A DNA stretch of 64,000 bases from Prevotellaceae bacterium UBA3627 (lineage in GTDB: Bacteria; Bacteroidota; Bacteroidia; Bacteroidales; Bacteroidaceae): positions 1 through 64,000 of the forward strand of contig DFLE01000001.1 in the NCBI GenBank assembly GCA_002373375.1, in the 5' to 3' direction. The first letter of the stretch is position 1; every line of letters starts with the position of its first letter. Positions 34,545-45,600 of the stretch are shown one piece after another. A model generated the notes under the pieces. The model was not told the origin of the DNA, did no database searches, and saw only the letters and a list, made by a program, of their open reading frames with translations. Both the position numbers and the translations under genes were made by a program.

Positions 34545-34686
34545 GAAACAAATTATAATAATTATCTATAATTACGGTAGTTCGTTTCAAGTACATAATA
34601 AAGAGATGAGGAGAGATGACATGGAAGACAATTAATGGATAATTAATGACAATTCGTGTCAAGAGAATAAAGAAAAGGAGGTGAGT
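34543..34686 (+). repeat. TA-array leader repeat, copy 2
   Basis: It starts at the stop codon of the RelE-type toxin and runs to the ATG of antitoxin 2. It carries the inverted repeat at 34559-34574 and the Shine-Dalgarno AAGGAGGTGA at 34675-34684. It differs from copy 1 at only a handful of positions. Confidence 0.92.
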
Positions 34687-34959
34687 ATGGAAAGAAACAT
34701 AACATTGAGTCCGGAGGCTCTGCCTTACTGGAATATGATAAAGGACGCAAGTCCAAAGGTAATAGATGAACTGGGATATTATATAAATACAATTCATCTA
34801 TACCGGAAGATAAAGAATAGACCCAAAAGGGATTTCGATGAATTCTGTGGTATATGGGCAAGTGACTCTGAGGTGTCGGCAGATGAGTTGACAAAAGAGG
34901 TTAGAGATAGCGGCAAAGGCAAAACAACAGAAGAACTTCTGAAAATATGGGAGAGATGA
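34687..34959 (+). CDS. Putative antitoxin 2 (partner of a PIN toxin)
   Basis: This 90-aa protein has its first ~26 residues (MERNITLSPEALPYWNMIK) almost the same as antitoxin 1. The rest is unrelated: YYINTIHLYRKIKNRPKRD, then SADELTKEVRDSGKGKTTEELLKIWER. The ATG at 34687 is chosen for its perfect Shine-Dalgarno; a GTG lies two codons upstream. The toxin gene begins 4 bp after the stop. The hybrid look (common head, partner-specific tail) is the main feature. Confidence 0.72.
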   Translation: MERNITLSPEALPYWNMIKDASPKVIDELGYYINTIHLYRKIKNRPKRDFDEFCGIWASDSEVSADELTKEVRDSGKGKTTEELLKIWER

Positions 34960-34963
34960 TGCG

Positions 34964-35374
34964 ATGAGTAAGAAGTATATGTTGGATAGTAATATCTGTA
35001 TTGCTCTATTTCGTGGTGACATGAATGTCAGAGACAAGTTGAATGCAATGGGGAAAGAAAATTGTTTCATTCTTGATTTGACAAAATATGAAATACTCGT
35101 AGGCGCGGAAATAAGACACTTAAAGCATAACGATAACGAGATGCAGAAAGTGAAGGCGTTCTTAGAAATGATAAATATAATGCCATCGGCTCCCTATTAT
35201 GAGTATGCGGCAAAAGAAAATGCTTATTTACATTCCATAGGGAAAAAAAATGGTGATTTCATTGACTTGGTCATCGGTTGTGCTTCAGTAGTAGACAATA
35301 TGATAATGGTTACGAATAATGTGAAGCACTTCGGAAATATAAGAAATATTCGCATTGAGAGTTGGATGGATTAA
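34964..35374 (+). CDS. PIN-domain toxin (VapC-like)
   Basis: This 136-aa PIN-domain RNase-type toxin shows the full acidic set: D8 (YMLDSNICI), E43 (TKYEILVGAE), D98 and D101 (NGDFIDLVIG). The last strand is MVTNNVKHFGNI. VapC toxins cleave tRNA or rRNA with divalent metal, and the target here is unknown. It directly follows antitoxin 2 and ends one base before the third leader repeat. Confidence 0.88.
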   Translation: MSKKYMLDSNICIALFRGDMNVRDKLNAMGKENCFILDLTKYEILVGAEIRHLKHNDNEMQKVKAFLEMINIMPSAPYYEYAAKENAYLHSIGKKNGDFIDLVIGCASVVDNMIMVTNNVKHFGNIRNIRIESWMD

Positions 35375-35510
35375 GGAAAGAAACAAATTATAATAATTAT
35401 CTATAATTACGGTAGTTCGTTTCAAGTACATAATAAAGAGATGAGGAGAGATGACATGGAAGACAATTAATGGATAATTAATGATAATTCGTGTCAAGAG
35501 AATAAAGAAA
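35375..35510 (+). repeat. TA-array leader repeat, copy 3
   Basis: It starts right after the PIN toxin stop. The inverted repeat is at 35394-35409. Homology stops before the Shine-Dalgarno region, and a partial further copy follows (AGTTTGTTTCAA, then GAGAGGAGAAATGA). Confidence 0.9.
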
Positions 35511-35550
35511 ATCAACGATAGTTTGTTTCAAAAGAGAGGAGAAATGAGAT

Positions 35551-35805
35551 ATGAATACTGTAGCGATGAATAACCTCTGGACTTACCTGCAAGGACTTAG
35601 CTTGACAGCCAAAAACAAGAAATGGTTGTCAGAACGTCTCTTAGAACCAGTTCGCGCTTCGGTGAAGGTGGCAGATGCAGACGATTCTGTTATGACAGAA
35701 GACGAGGTATGGGAAGGGATGAAGACAGGCTTTCAAGAGATGAAGTTGATAAAGAACGGAAAACTTAAAGCACGTGATGCGTGGGAGTTTATGAATGACC
35801 TGTAA
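35551..35805 (+). CDS. Putative antitoxin 3, orphaned (RelE-type partner lost)
   Basis: This 84-aa protein has an N-terminal half (NNLWTYLQGLSLTAKNKKWL) that differs from antitoxins 1 and 2. It resembles small antitoxins that keep a SLTAKNKKWLSERL helix. The tail KLIKNGKLKARDAWEFMNDL aligns with antitoxin 1. A second ATG at 35566 is also possible. Immediately after it, overlapping by 11 bp, is only a 17-codon toxin remnant. It may still repress the array or neutralise toxin 1, which is inference. Confidence 0.7.
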   Translation: MNTVAMNNLWTYLQGLSLTAKNKKWLSERLLEPVRASVKVADADDSVMTEDEVWEGMKTGFQEMKLIKNGKLKARDAWEFMNDL

Positions 35806-35848
35806 AATGGTTAATGTGGTTTTGAAGAATAATATAATAAACGAATAA
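35795..35848 (+). pseudogene. RelE-type toxin remnant, 17 codons
   Basis: From the ATG overlapping the end of antitoxin 3 the frame reads MTCKMVNVVLKNNIINE and stops. The first codons match the RelE toxin start (MSCKI), and the overlap with the antitoxin stop is 11 bp, exactly as in module 1. This points to a deleted or replaced toxin gene. Confidence 0.55.
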
Positions 35849-35855
35849 TAGAGAG

Positions 35856-36071
35856 ATGGTATCGACACAGTTAAACCCCGCACAGTTAAATGTGCTTAGC
35901 CTTATGTCGTATATCGACACGGAGCAAGAGCAGCAGGAGTTGCAGGAGATACTGCTTAACTTCTACCGTGAGAAAACGGACAAACTGCTGTCACAGTTCC
36001 AGAAGGAAAATAACATAACTCAGCAAACATTAGACGATTGGGCTGGTCAACATGAAAGGACAGAATATTAA
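35856..36071 (+). CDS. Putative antitoxin 4 (partner of a COG1569-type PIN toxin)
   Basis: This 71-aa protein is helical and acidic/glutamine-rich, with TEQEQQELQEILLNFYREKTD in the middle. It starts 7 bp after the toxin remnant stop, and its own stop shares a base with the toxin start (TAATG), so translation is coupled. No leader repeat lies directly before it. I infer the antitoxin role from size, position and coupling. Confidence 0.72.
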   Translation: MVSTQLNPAQLNVLSLMSYIDTEQEQQELQEILLNFYREKTDKLLSQFQKENNITQQTLDDWAGQHERTEY

Positions 36072-36493
36072 TGAAAATAGTCTTAGACACCAATTGCTTA
36101 GTGAATGTGATAATGCCTAACTCTTATAATAATGATGTATGGAGGGCATTCCGTTTAGGGAAATATTCAATTGCTGTATCAAATGAAATACTCTTTGAGT
36201 ATCATGAGATATTGACGAAGCGTTATAACGGCCTTATTGCAAATACTGTAATTAAGGAGTTGCTAGAGTCACCTAATGTGGAACGTGTGGTTCCTGCTTA
36301 TCGATTTAATCTGATAACGGCAGACAAAGATGATAACAAATTTGTTGACTGTGCTATTACAGCAGGTGCTACATACATAGTAAGCAATGACAGACACTTT
36401 GAGGAACTTGACAATTACGATTTTCCTAAAGTGAATCTCTGTAAGTTGGAAGAGTTCTTGACAATGATAAGGATTAATAGACTGGAAATTTAG
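36071..36493 (+). CDS. PIN-domain toxin, COG1569-like family
   Basis: This 140-aa PIN-domain protein is of the putative TA toxin family. D6 (IVLDTNCLV), E43 (LFEYHEIL), D88 and D93 (ADKDDNKFVDCAI) and D107 (VSNDRHF) form the acidic site. It is different in sequence from the VapC-like protein at 34964. Translational coupling to the 71-aa upstream protein supports a type II module. It is the last gene of the array. Confidence 0.85.
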   Translation: MKIVLDTNCLVNVIMPNSYNNDVWRAFRLGKYSIAVSNEILFEYHEILTKRYNGLIANTVIKELLESPNVERVVPAYRFNLITADKDDNKFVDCAITAGATYIVSNDRHFEELDNYDFPKVNLCKLEEFLTMIRINRLEI

Positions 36494-36648
36494 TATAAGG
36501 GTACATCTGTATGTTAATGTAATTATAAGAGAGCAGACAAGAGAAGCAAGAGATAGAGAATGGGATGAAAGAGAGTGTATGAGAGAGATAAGTGAAGACT
36601 GGCTATTATTAGGATATTAACTAACACTATATAAATTTTATTTGGAAT

Positions 36649-39600
36649 ATGAAATTTATAAAATGTAACGCTATGACAAGAATAATGTCAAACAACAAGG
36701 AAACGATGAGCCTGACCAAGGACAACAGAAAACGCTCCGCTAATATGGCGCGTTTTATGGTTATGGTATTCCTCTCTCTTCTCATGACTGCCATGGGAAG
36801 ATTGGATGTATTTGCAGATGATTTAAATAAGGATATAAACATCGAAGGGTATGGTGTGAAGTATCTTTATGAATTTACGACTAATACACCTCAAGTGTTG
36901 CCTACGTCTGGAGACCTTCGTTATAGGGCTGGTTTCGGCTTGCATAATTATGGAGGTGGAGGTAGATCAGCGAATGTTTCCGTAAAAGTCTCAAAGGATG
37001 ATATCCTTATTTTTCAGGAATATACCACTACTGCTGGTAAGACTGGACCATTCTTGTACAATGTAACACATGCAACGAAAGATTCAGAGTTATCCGATAA
37101 GCTTGGGTACCAAGTATGGAAAGTTAACGAAGATGCTACTTCAATAAGTTTGTCTCTATATAGATATGGAGGTATTAGTCGAATGTTGCGTTTGCGTAAA
37201 TCGGTTAATATTAATTTTGAAAAAGGAGCAGATCAGACACTAGTAGGAGATGTGCCAAGCAGCATTGTCCTTACAAAAAGCGATTCTGTTAAGATACCTG
37301 TAAATGCTACATTATATAAGACAGGGTACACGTTGACAGGTTGGACTGATGGTGTTAATAATTATAAGGTTAATGAAATATCATCTATTATAGATGATGT
37401 TACGCTTACGCCAGTCTTACGAGCAAATACTGTTTCTCAGACAGAATCTTTAAAAATTCTTGAGTCAACATTTGAAAATGTAAAGTGGACTGAGAATGAT
37501 GCTTCTGCGGCTTATGTAAAGTCTTTAGATTTTAACGGAGAGGCTCAAGATGTTGCGTTAATTGTAAAGAATAGGACTATAACAATAGATGCGGTAAAGG
37601 GAATGAAAATAACTTTCCCAGAAGATATGGTAAGTTATTTCTCTTGTAGTGCGACTGACATTACAAAATCCGCTAATATTTGGACATACACAGCAGGTAG
37701 CAGCCCTATAACTATTTCCTATTCCGGGAATAATGCGTTATTAGCATCAATTAAAGTCGCTTATCCGATGACTGAAAGTCCTGTTATATATTCAAATATA
37801 CCAGATACTTGTAATGTTAGATTAGATGATGAATTGAAGCTTAGTATAGGAGTATATAATATTGACACAGAAAGGGGGGACACCTATCAATGGTATAAAA
37901 ACTCAACGGCTTCGGTAGACGATGCTTCCATAATATCTGGTGCGACAAGTAATATTTATGTCGTTCCTACGTCTATTGAGAATAAAGGAACCAATTTCTA
38001 TTTTTGTAAGGCGACAAACAGTAAAGGTTCTGTAGTTTCAAAAATATCATGTGTGACAGTTAATCCTGTTCCTGAAATCCATACTGATATAGAGAAATTG
38101 TATGCTATAAATATTGGAGATACAAAGAGTATTTCTATCGGTGTGTATAATATGCAGCTCTCAGGCAGTACTTATCAGTGGTATAGGAATACAATTGAAA
38201 GTACAGAAAATGCAGAACCTGTAACAGGAGCTACAAGCAATACATATACTTTGCCTTCTTCTGAGGAGAATAAAGGTACTGTATATTATTATTGTATAGC
38301 AAGAAATAGTGAAGGTGCTGATACTTCTACTATTACCCGTGTCTATGTAGCGGACTATGTCATGTTTGACTTCAAGAACGGATACAACAGCTACAGCGAG
38401 AATGAGCGTACGCTCGGAACAAAAGACGGGTATATCGGATTCTCTACTCTCAAGGATCTTGCCCTGCGTACTGTAGAAGGCTTGGAGCCTATGTATGAGG
38501 TGCCTGCAAAGGCTGTGCTTTATCCTTACGAACTCTCCGGATATTTCGGTATCGCTGAATATACGGAAGGCGCAATACAAATAGTACCGGGTACTGGTCT
38601 GCAGAACAATACGAATGAGCGACCGCTCATTATTACCAACGTAAAGCCTGGTGAGGTGGTAAAGATTATAGGTCCTACGCTGAAGACCATCACCGCTCAG
38701 AGCAACAGCAACGGTGGGCGTGCCGAGTATGACATCTATGCCAATGCCGACAGTACGGTGTATAATCTGCTCGTGAAGACGGCTGGTAACCTCACGTTTA
38801 CTCTGGCCAGGAGTGGTGGTACGACAATTCAGTATATCTACGTGGCAAACAGGCATCGTCCTACTGTCACCACAAGTCTTGACGGTGGGACCCGCGAGAT
38901 AGCCCGTAACTCTACCTCTACCCTGTCAATCGCGGCTACTGCCGACGACAGCAATCCTCTGACCTACCAGTGGTATCGTGCCGACAACGACACGATACGT
39001 GGCGGAAGAGAGATAAAGGGTGCCACGGGCAGTGAGTACACCACGGTGGCTGGCGAGTCTTATTACTATTACTGCGTGGCGTTCAACAGTGTCACGGGTA
39101 CGGCCGATGTGTCAAAGAAGACTACGCACGTGGAGACCACTCCAGAGTTTAGATACAAGAATAATGACGCGGCTGCGACAGGTGAACTGCCGGCAGACCA
39201 GGTTATACCCGTCGGCGGCACTCATACCGTGGAGAAACGTAACTATCTGATGTTTAAGGACGGATACACTCTCAAGGGATGGACTGACAGTACCGTGGTT
39301 GCGGATACCCTTGTACTCACCCACCAGTTTGGCAAGGGGTACACCACTGTCAATGACCGTGTGCTCTATCCTTATTTCACGAAAAACAACCGACTGCTTG
39401 ACGACATCGTTACTAATGTCATAGTAAGGTGGCCGTTCGCTACTGACAATGATGCCCCCACCGTCACATGGGATGATGAGAAGGAGCATATCTTGCCAAG
39501 TCAGGCAGTTGTTACCGACGAGAATCAGGATCTGGCAGCAAGAATCAAGAGTACGGGTTTCACCACCGGAACTGACGGTGCGACAGTGGCCGCAGGGACT

Positions 39601-42600
39601 ACGATAAGGGTGCCGGTATTCTACGGCACGATAGTCCGTCTCTATACCGTGGGTGACGTTGTCCCCTCGGTCAGCGTGATTGACTCTGAGCTTGCTAATC
39701 CTATGACCATGAGTGCGGATGGTAATGTGCTCTCATACAAGCATTACGGTGACAAGGATACCATAACGCTGACTCTCGGCGCCGGTACCTATGAGCAGCT
39801 CTATGTGAACTATGCTCCGTCAGGAATGCCTAAGTTCGCCAATGACCTGCAGAGCGACTACTATTGTGAGACTGGCAAGAGTGTCACCATGTCGGTGGTG
39901 GCCTCTGACGGTGTGACCTACCAGTGGTACAAGAACACTAAGTTGTCTAATACAGGTGGAACGCTCATAGTTGGTGCTACTTCTGCGTCATATACAGCTA
40001 CCCGTAATACTGACGGCTCGGATTATTACTATGTCAGAATACATAATAACTATGGCGACACTTATTCTTCATGTACTACCGTAACTTATTACTCTTACGT
40101 CACTCACGACTTCGTGACGTGGGATGCGGCCGATGCTAATGCGTATAAGGTAGGCAGTAACGATGACGGCATGTATTACGGCATAGCGCAGGCTGACGCT
40201 ATTAAGGCATATAAGTATATCTATCCTTACGGAATGGCGGGATATTACTCAGTACAGAATGGTGACTTGCGAATACGTACTACAGAGGGATTGCGTGAGG
40301 GTCTGAAGAACTTCGGTTCTGGTCCTCGTTACCTGCATATCAATAACATGAAGAAGGGCCAGCATATATATATCACAGGTAATGCGCTGAATGCCCATTT
40401 CTATACTACAGAAGGGTTACGAGATAACGGCGGCGGCTTTAGAGATGCCGGTAAGTTCACTGTCACTTTCTCTGAGGGCAACACCAAGGCAGACCTCGAG
40501 ATGACCCAGGATGGTCATATCATGATATATGTGGCGCGAGCAGCAGCTTTGCGAACCATTACCCTTCCTACGAAATACACTCCTGTCATAACCAAAGACC
40601 TGGAGGAGTCGTATGTGGTGGACAAGGACTCAAAGGTCACCCTTAAGGTTGAGGCAAGACCAGCCGCTGAGATAGAGGGACAGAACCTTGTGTATGAGTG
40701 GTACAAGAACACTTCTAACTCTAACAAGGGTGGAACACTCATAGCAGGTGCGGACAGCTCTTCTTTGGTAATCGACAAGGTTACGGAGAACGCTTTCTAT
40801 TACTGTCTGGTGAAGAACTCGGTGACAGAGACCGTCGCTGCCTCAAGCCCGGCAGCCGTAGGCTACTATGTGACAGTGACATTTAAGAATAATGACGCCG
40901 CGGCATACGGTGAGGCTCCAAAGAGTGCCAAGGTTCAGGGTGGTGTGCCTTACACCATACCTGTCAACCAGACCCTGATAAAGGACGGCTATACACTTAC
41001 CGCGTGGAAGGTCGGCGATTCCAAAGTCGCAACAGGAGGTGAGTTCACACCTCAGAATGATGTGACACTGACACCTGTCTTCACCCAGAATGCGGACAAC
41101 GCCTCATTGGCGAAGCGTCCTGATCCGATGAGCATCCACTGGGTGTTCAGTACGGCTAACGGCTCAGCCGAGTATAATGACAGTGTGTCAGCCAACGTCA
41201 ATCAGGTGTCTGTCAACAACAGCACCATCGATGTGGGCATCAAGATGACCAAGGGCGACAACCAGAAAAACTCTGTCATGGCTTCTACCGGCTGGCTGAA
41301 TGCTAATAATGGCGACTTCGTGCTTCCTGTAGTCAAGGGAGCAAAGGTAACGCTCTCTGTGTATAATACTACAGGTATCACCATAAACGGCGAGAGCATA
41401 GCATACAGCGCAGACAAGGGACAGACCGGAGCTGTGAAGTATGAATACACCTACATGGGTAAAGACAAGGAAATCACCCTTAATGTGGGAGAGAACTACA
41501 TAAAGGATATCACTATTGACTATCCGTTCCCCGAGGTGCTTGAGGCTGACAAGGAAAAGTATGAGCTTGCCATCAAGGATGCCAAGGCTGCTAGCAAGTC
41601 AGTTGTCGTGAAAGTAACAGGACGCAACCTCGTAGGCGGCAGTTCGGTGACGCTTGTCAAGGACGCCAAGGGCGACAATGTCACTGTAGTGCCGGAGGAG
41701 TTTAGCGTAGCCGATGACGGCACCGTGTCACAGGAGATACTCGTCACCTACGCCGGAAGTGCCGTTCATGCGGCGGACTCCACTGTGCTCAAGTTCCGCT
41801 ACAGTGATGACGTGGAGGCAGAATTCAAGGTGATGTTCAGCCGTGAGAAAGCATATACCGGCACATCTAAGCTCACAGCCATATCTAAGAAGACAGTGTG
41901 GAACTGGGCTGGTTCCACCTCTAACATCACGCCGGAGCAGGACGCATATTTCGTGTTCCGTGATATCACGCTGGACGATGGTGTGTCATGGCCTGAGACC
42001 ATCACACCGGCCAACCTTGCTGGTGTGGGTACATACTTCGCTCATAACAGCGTGAAGTGCTTTGAGGGTAAGGAATTGTACTTCGAGACTACTCGAAAGG
42101 GTACGGTAGAGGTGGACTTCTCATCTACCGCCTCTAACAGCATCACGCTTGCCGTGAATGACAAGGATACTGAGTACACGAGCGCAAGCACCTCTGTCGT
42201 AACAACAAAGCAGAAGATTGCTGTGGATTCAGGTCTGGTGAAGCTGTGGGCTCACACCACAGGTATTGCCACGGGCGAGCAGAACGTGCGTATATATAAG
42301 GTGACTTTCACGCCAGACGCGGAGAAGCCGACAATCGTGCTTGACGCAGAGACTTCCTCGTTTACCATAACGGGATCAGCCGATGTCAACCTGCGTGATG
42401 ATGATCCTGACAAGGAGACGATATACTATACCATCGACGGCTCTGAGCCTTCACTTTCAAGCAACAAGTATGGCGGCACTGCTGTCAAGCTCTACACCAA
42501 CCGTACCATCAAGGCTATAGCGGTTGCCACGAACAAGAACAACTCTGAGGTTGACAGCCTGACGACGGATATGAAGACATATAAGCTCACAGTGGGAGTT

Positions 42601-45600
42601 TATCCTTCAAACTCTGGTCGCGTTGTCCTTTCTCCTACAGTACCGAACAATGAATATACCCTTAACTCAGAGGTCACCCTGAAAGGTGTGGGTATGACGG
42701 GTTATGGCGTGCGTGGCTGGGCCAAGAGTCGTACGGATATAGCCGATGGTAAATTTGAGAATGAGAACAAGTCTTCTTATACTGTAACCATAGACTCCGT
42801 TTCCAATGAGTTTTGGGCAGTGTTCAAGAAAGGAGTGGAGGTCACTGTCATATATGACGTGGCTAATGCCAAGTTCCTTGACAAGAGTGATAATGTGGTG
42901 TCTGGTTTTGAAATCGAAAACTACAGAGCTTATTTCAATATGCAACACATGAAATCGCCTGTTGTCTCTGGTTCCATAACAGCTCCTGCCACATATCCTT
43001 TATATACGGGCTTCTTCCATAATGGCTGTCCTTACTCATTGATTTACTGGGAGGATACAGACGGCGAGAAATATGAACTGGGAACCAATACGGTTGTCGC
43101 AGAGTCAAATAAGACCGTTACCTTGATTCCGGTATATAAGCAGAACGTATGGTCAACATTCCTTGAGACACGTAAGTCCAAGTTTGATGTCACATGGCAT
43201 TTCAGCCGCTCTGAGTTCGCACACCCGGCAACTGTAGCGTCAGGCAATACTTTCTGGCTCGCCACGAATACAGAACACTTGGATTATTTTGACCAGTTGG
43301 GTAATCCTGTCAGTGATCAGACCGTGGACATCGGTATAGAGATAGACACCTATGACTCCTCTGACTCTATAGCCTTCACAAATGAAGAGATAGATACATG
43401 GGCATCAATCAAGCCGGGAACAAAGATACACATTCCTTCTGCTTACGGTGCGAAGCTTACCCTTGCCACGTATGGTACTATCAACGGCGGTGGCGGCGGT
43501 ACTACTATCAATGGTAAGAGTCCTGACAATGTATATGATGAGAAGATTCCGACAGATGAGTTGGGAGCATACCTCTATACATGGACTATACAAAACGATG
43601 AAGAGTCGGCGGAACTCTATATTGGTAATGACTTCTCTTATTACCGTTACATTAAGGGTGAGTATATGGAGGCTACAGAGTCTTACCTTAAGTACTCTTC
43701 CAACAATGATGAGATGGGTACCGTGACCGCTGCTCTCACCACTGATGATGACAAGTACACATCAAAAGAGTCTGAGTTGGGTCACTCATATCCTAAGTCG
43801 GCTAATGTCACCGTGACAGCTGAGCGCAAGGAGTTCTATGAACTGAAATACTGGCTTACCTCTGAGGGAACGAAGATTTATCCTGACGGCAGATACCAGA
43901 CTAAGAGTCAGCAGGCTGATAGTGTGTATAGCACTGTGTCAAACGGCACCAACATTGATGGTGTGATGTTCACAGGCGTAACCGGTGAGAATGAGATGAA
44001 GTACAGCATCAGCTTTAACCTTGACCGTTTCTATGACGTGCAAGCGGTATTCGGCGATCGCAACTCTTACTATGTCAACTTCTCAGTCGGTGAAGGCAAG
44101 GGACTCGCCCTGCCGTTAGCCCATGTCGAGGAGGGTAAGAAATTCGACATGCCTGCTGGAAACTACAATCTCTATAAGGACGGCTATACATTGAAGTATT
44201 ATGTAGAGCAAGGCGTTGATAACAGTCCGCATTATGAGTTTGGCAAGTCATACGATATAGACCATAATATGCGTCTCATACCTGTGTTTAAGGCTAACAA
44301 CAAGTCGTTAATTGACATTACCGATGTTGAGGGCAGAACAGTCACATGGGATGTCAGCTATATGCAGTTCGACTTTACCGGTGCTAATGGTCACATGATT
44401 GCCCAGTTGCCGGTGGATGATAATGACACTATAGATGTACGTTGCTACTTCTCTGTGAATGACAACAATGTTTCAGAGAAGATTAACGAGGGGTCGCTTG
44501 AGGTCAGCGCTGGTGCGGTGTTAGATATTATCTCTACATCTAACTGTGTGTTCAACGTCAAGACTGCTACAGGTACAGAGTTTAAGGCTGGTGACGTGAA
44601 GATAGGCACTGATGACAAGCAGGCCGGTAATGACGTCAGTGTGGCAATTACCACGGCAAGCTCCGCCCAGCAGATAAAATTTGTCAAAGCTGCGAAGGTG
44701 AAGAGTATCAGTGTTACCTATAAGAGTCTCAATAAGCCAAGGTCTCTCAAGTCTGTCACCATAGGCAGTTCTCAGTTAAGTACTGAGCAACTGGCTACGC
44801 TGAACTCGACAACGAACTATACTCATACGTGCTCAGCGTCGGTAGTCTATGATGCTGACAATACGATGCCTGCTGTGACCGCGGTGCCTATGGATGCCGA
44901 TGGCGCGACAGTAGATATAACACAGGCCACCATAGAAAACCAGGTTGCGACGATATTGATGAAAGTAAATGGTATTACTATTGAGACATATAATATCTAT
45001 TTCAACCTCGCTGATATGGTGTCACCTACATTCAGCAATGTCAAGGTCAATACCTCTGAGGTAAGTGTGAGCGGGGGAAGCAGCGTCAGCCTTGACGAAA
45101 CAGAGCGTCAGTCAACAAGCGGAACGGTCAGCCTGACCTTCGATCATCCGATGAAGTCTGCGACTGTAAATGCTCTCGGGCAGACTATGAACGCAGTGGC
45201 TACAGGTAATGTGTTACAGCTGACATATTGGAATCTTAATCCAAACACCTCTTATACATTGAATATACCGGAAAACAGTCTGGAGGATGTATATGGAGAG
45301 AAGTATGGCTCAGCTATAAGTATCACGTTCAAGACAGCGACAGTTTCAGCGGTAAGCTCAACCAAGTTCAATTATGTCGTGACCCACAAGATTCTGTGGG
45401 ACGGCGTAACCCAGACGGCTAAGGATACCATTCAGTTCGTCGCTGACGACGTGATAGCCAACCTGAAGCGTCAGGACATCCAGTATGGTACTCTTGAGGA
45501 GGGCATAACGCTTGCCAACAAGGCGGGTGGCACGGAGCGTTTCCGCATCTTTGTGCCAAACGGAGAGTACAATATGAAGGGTACGGAGCCGTTGATTGCC

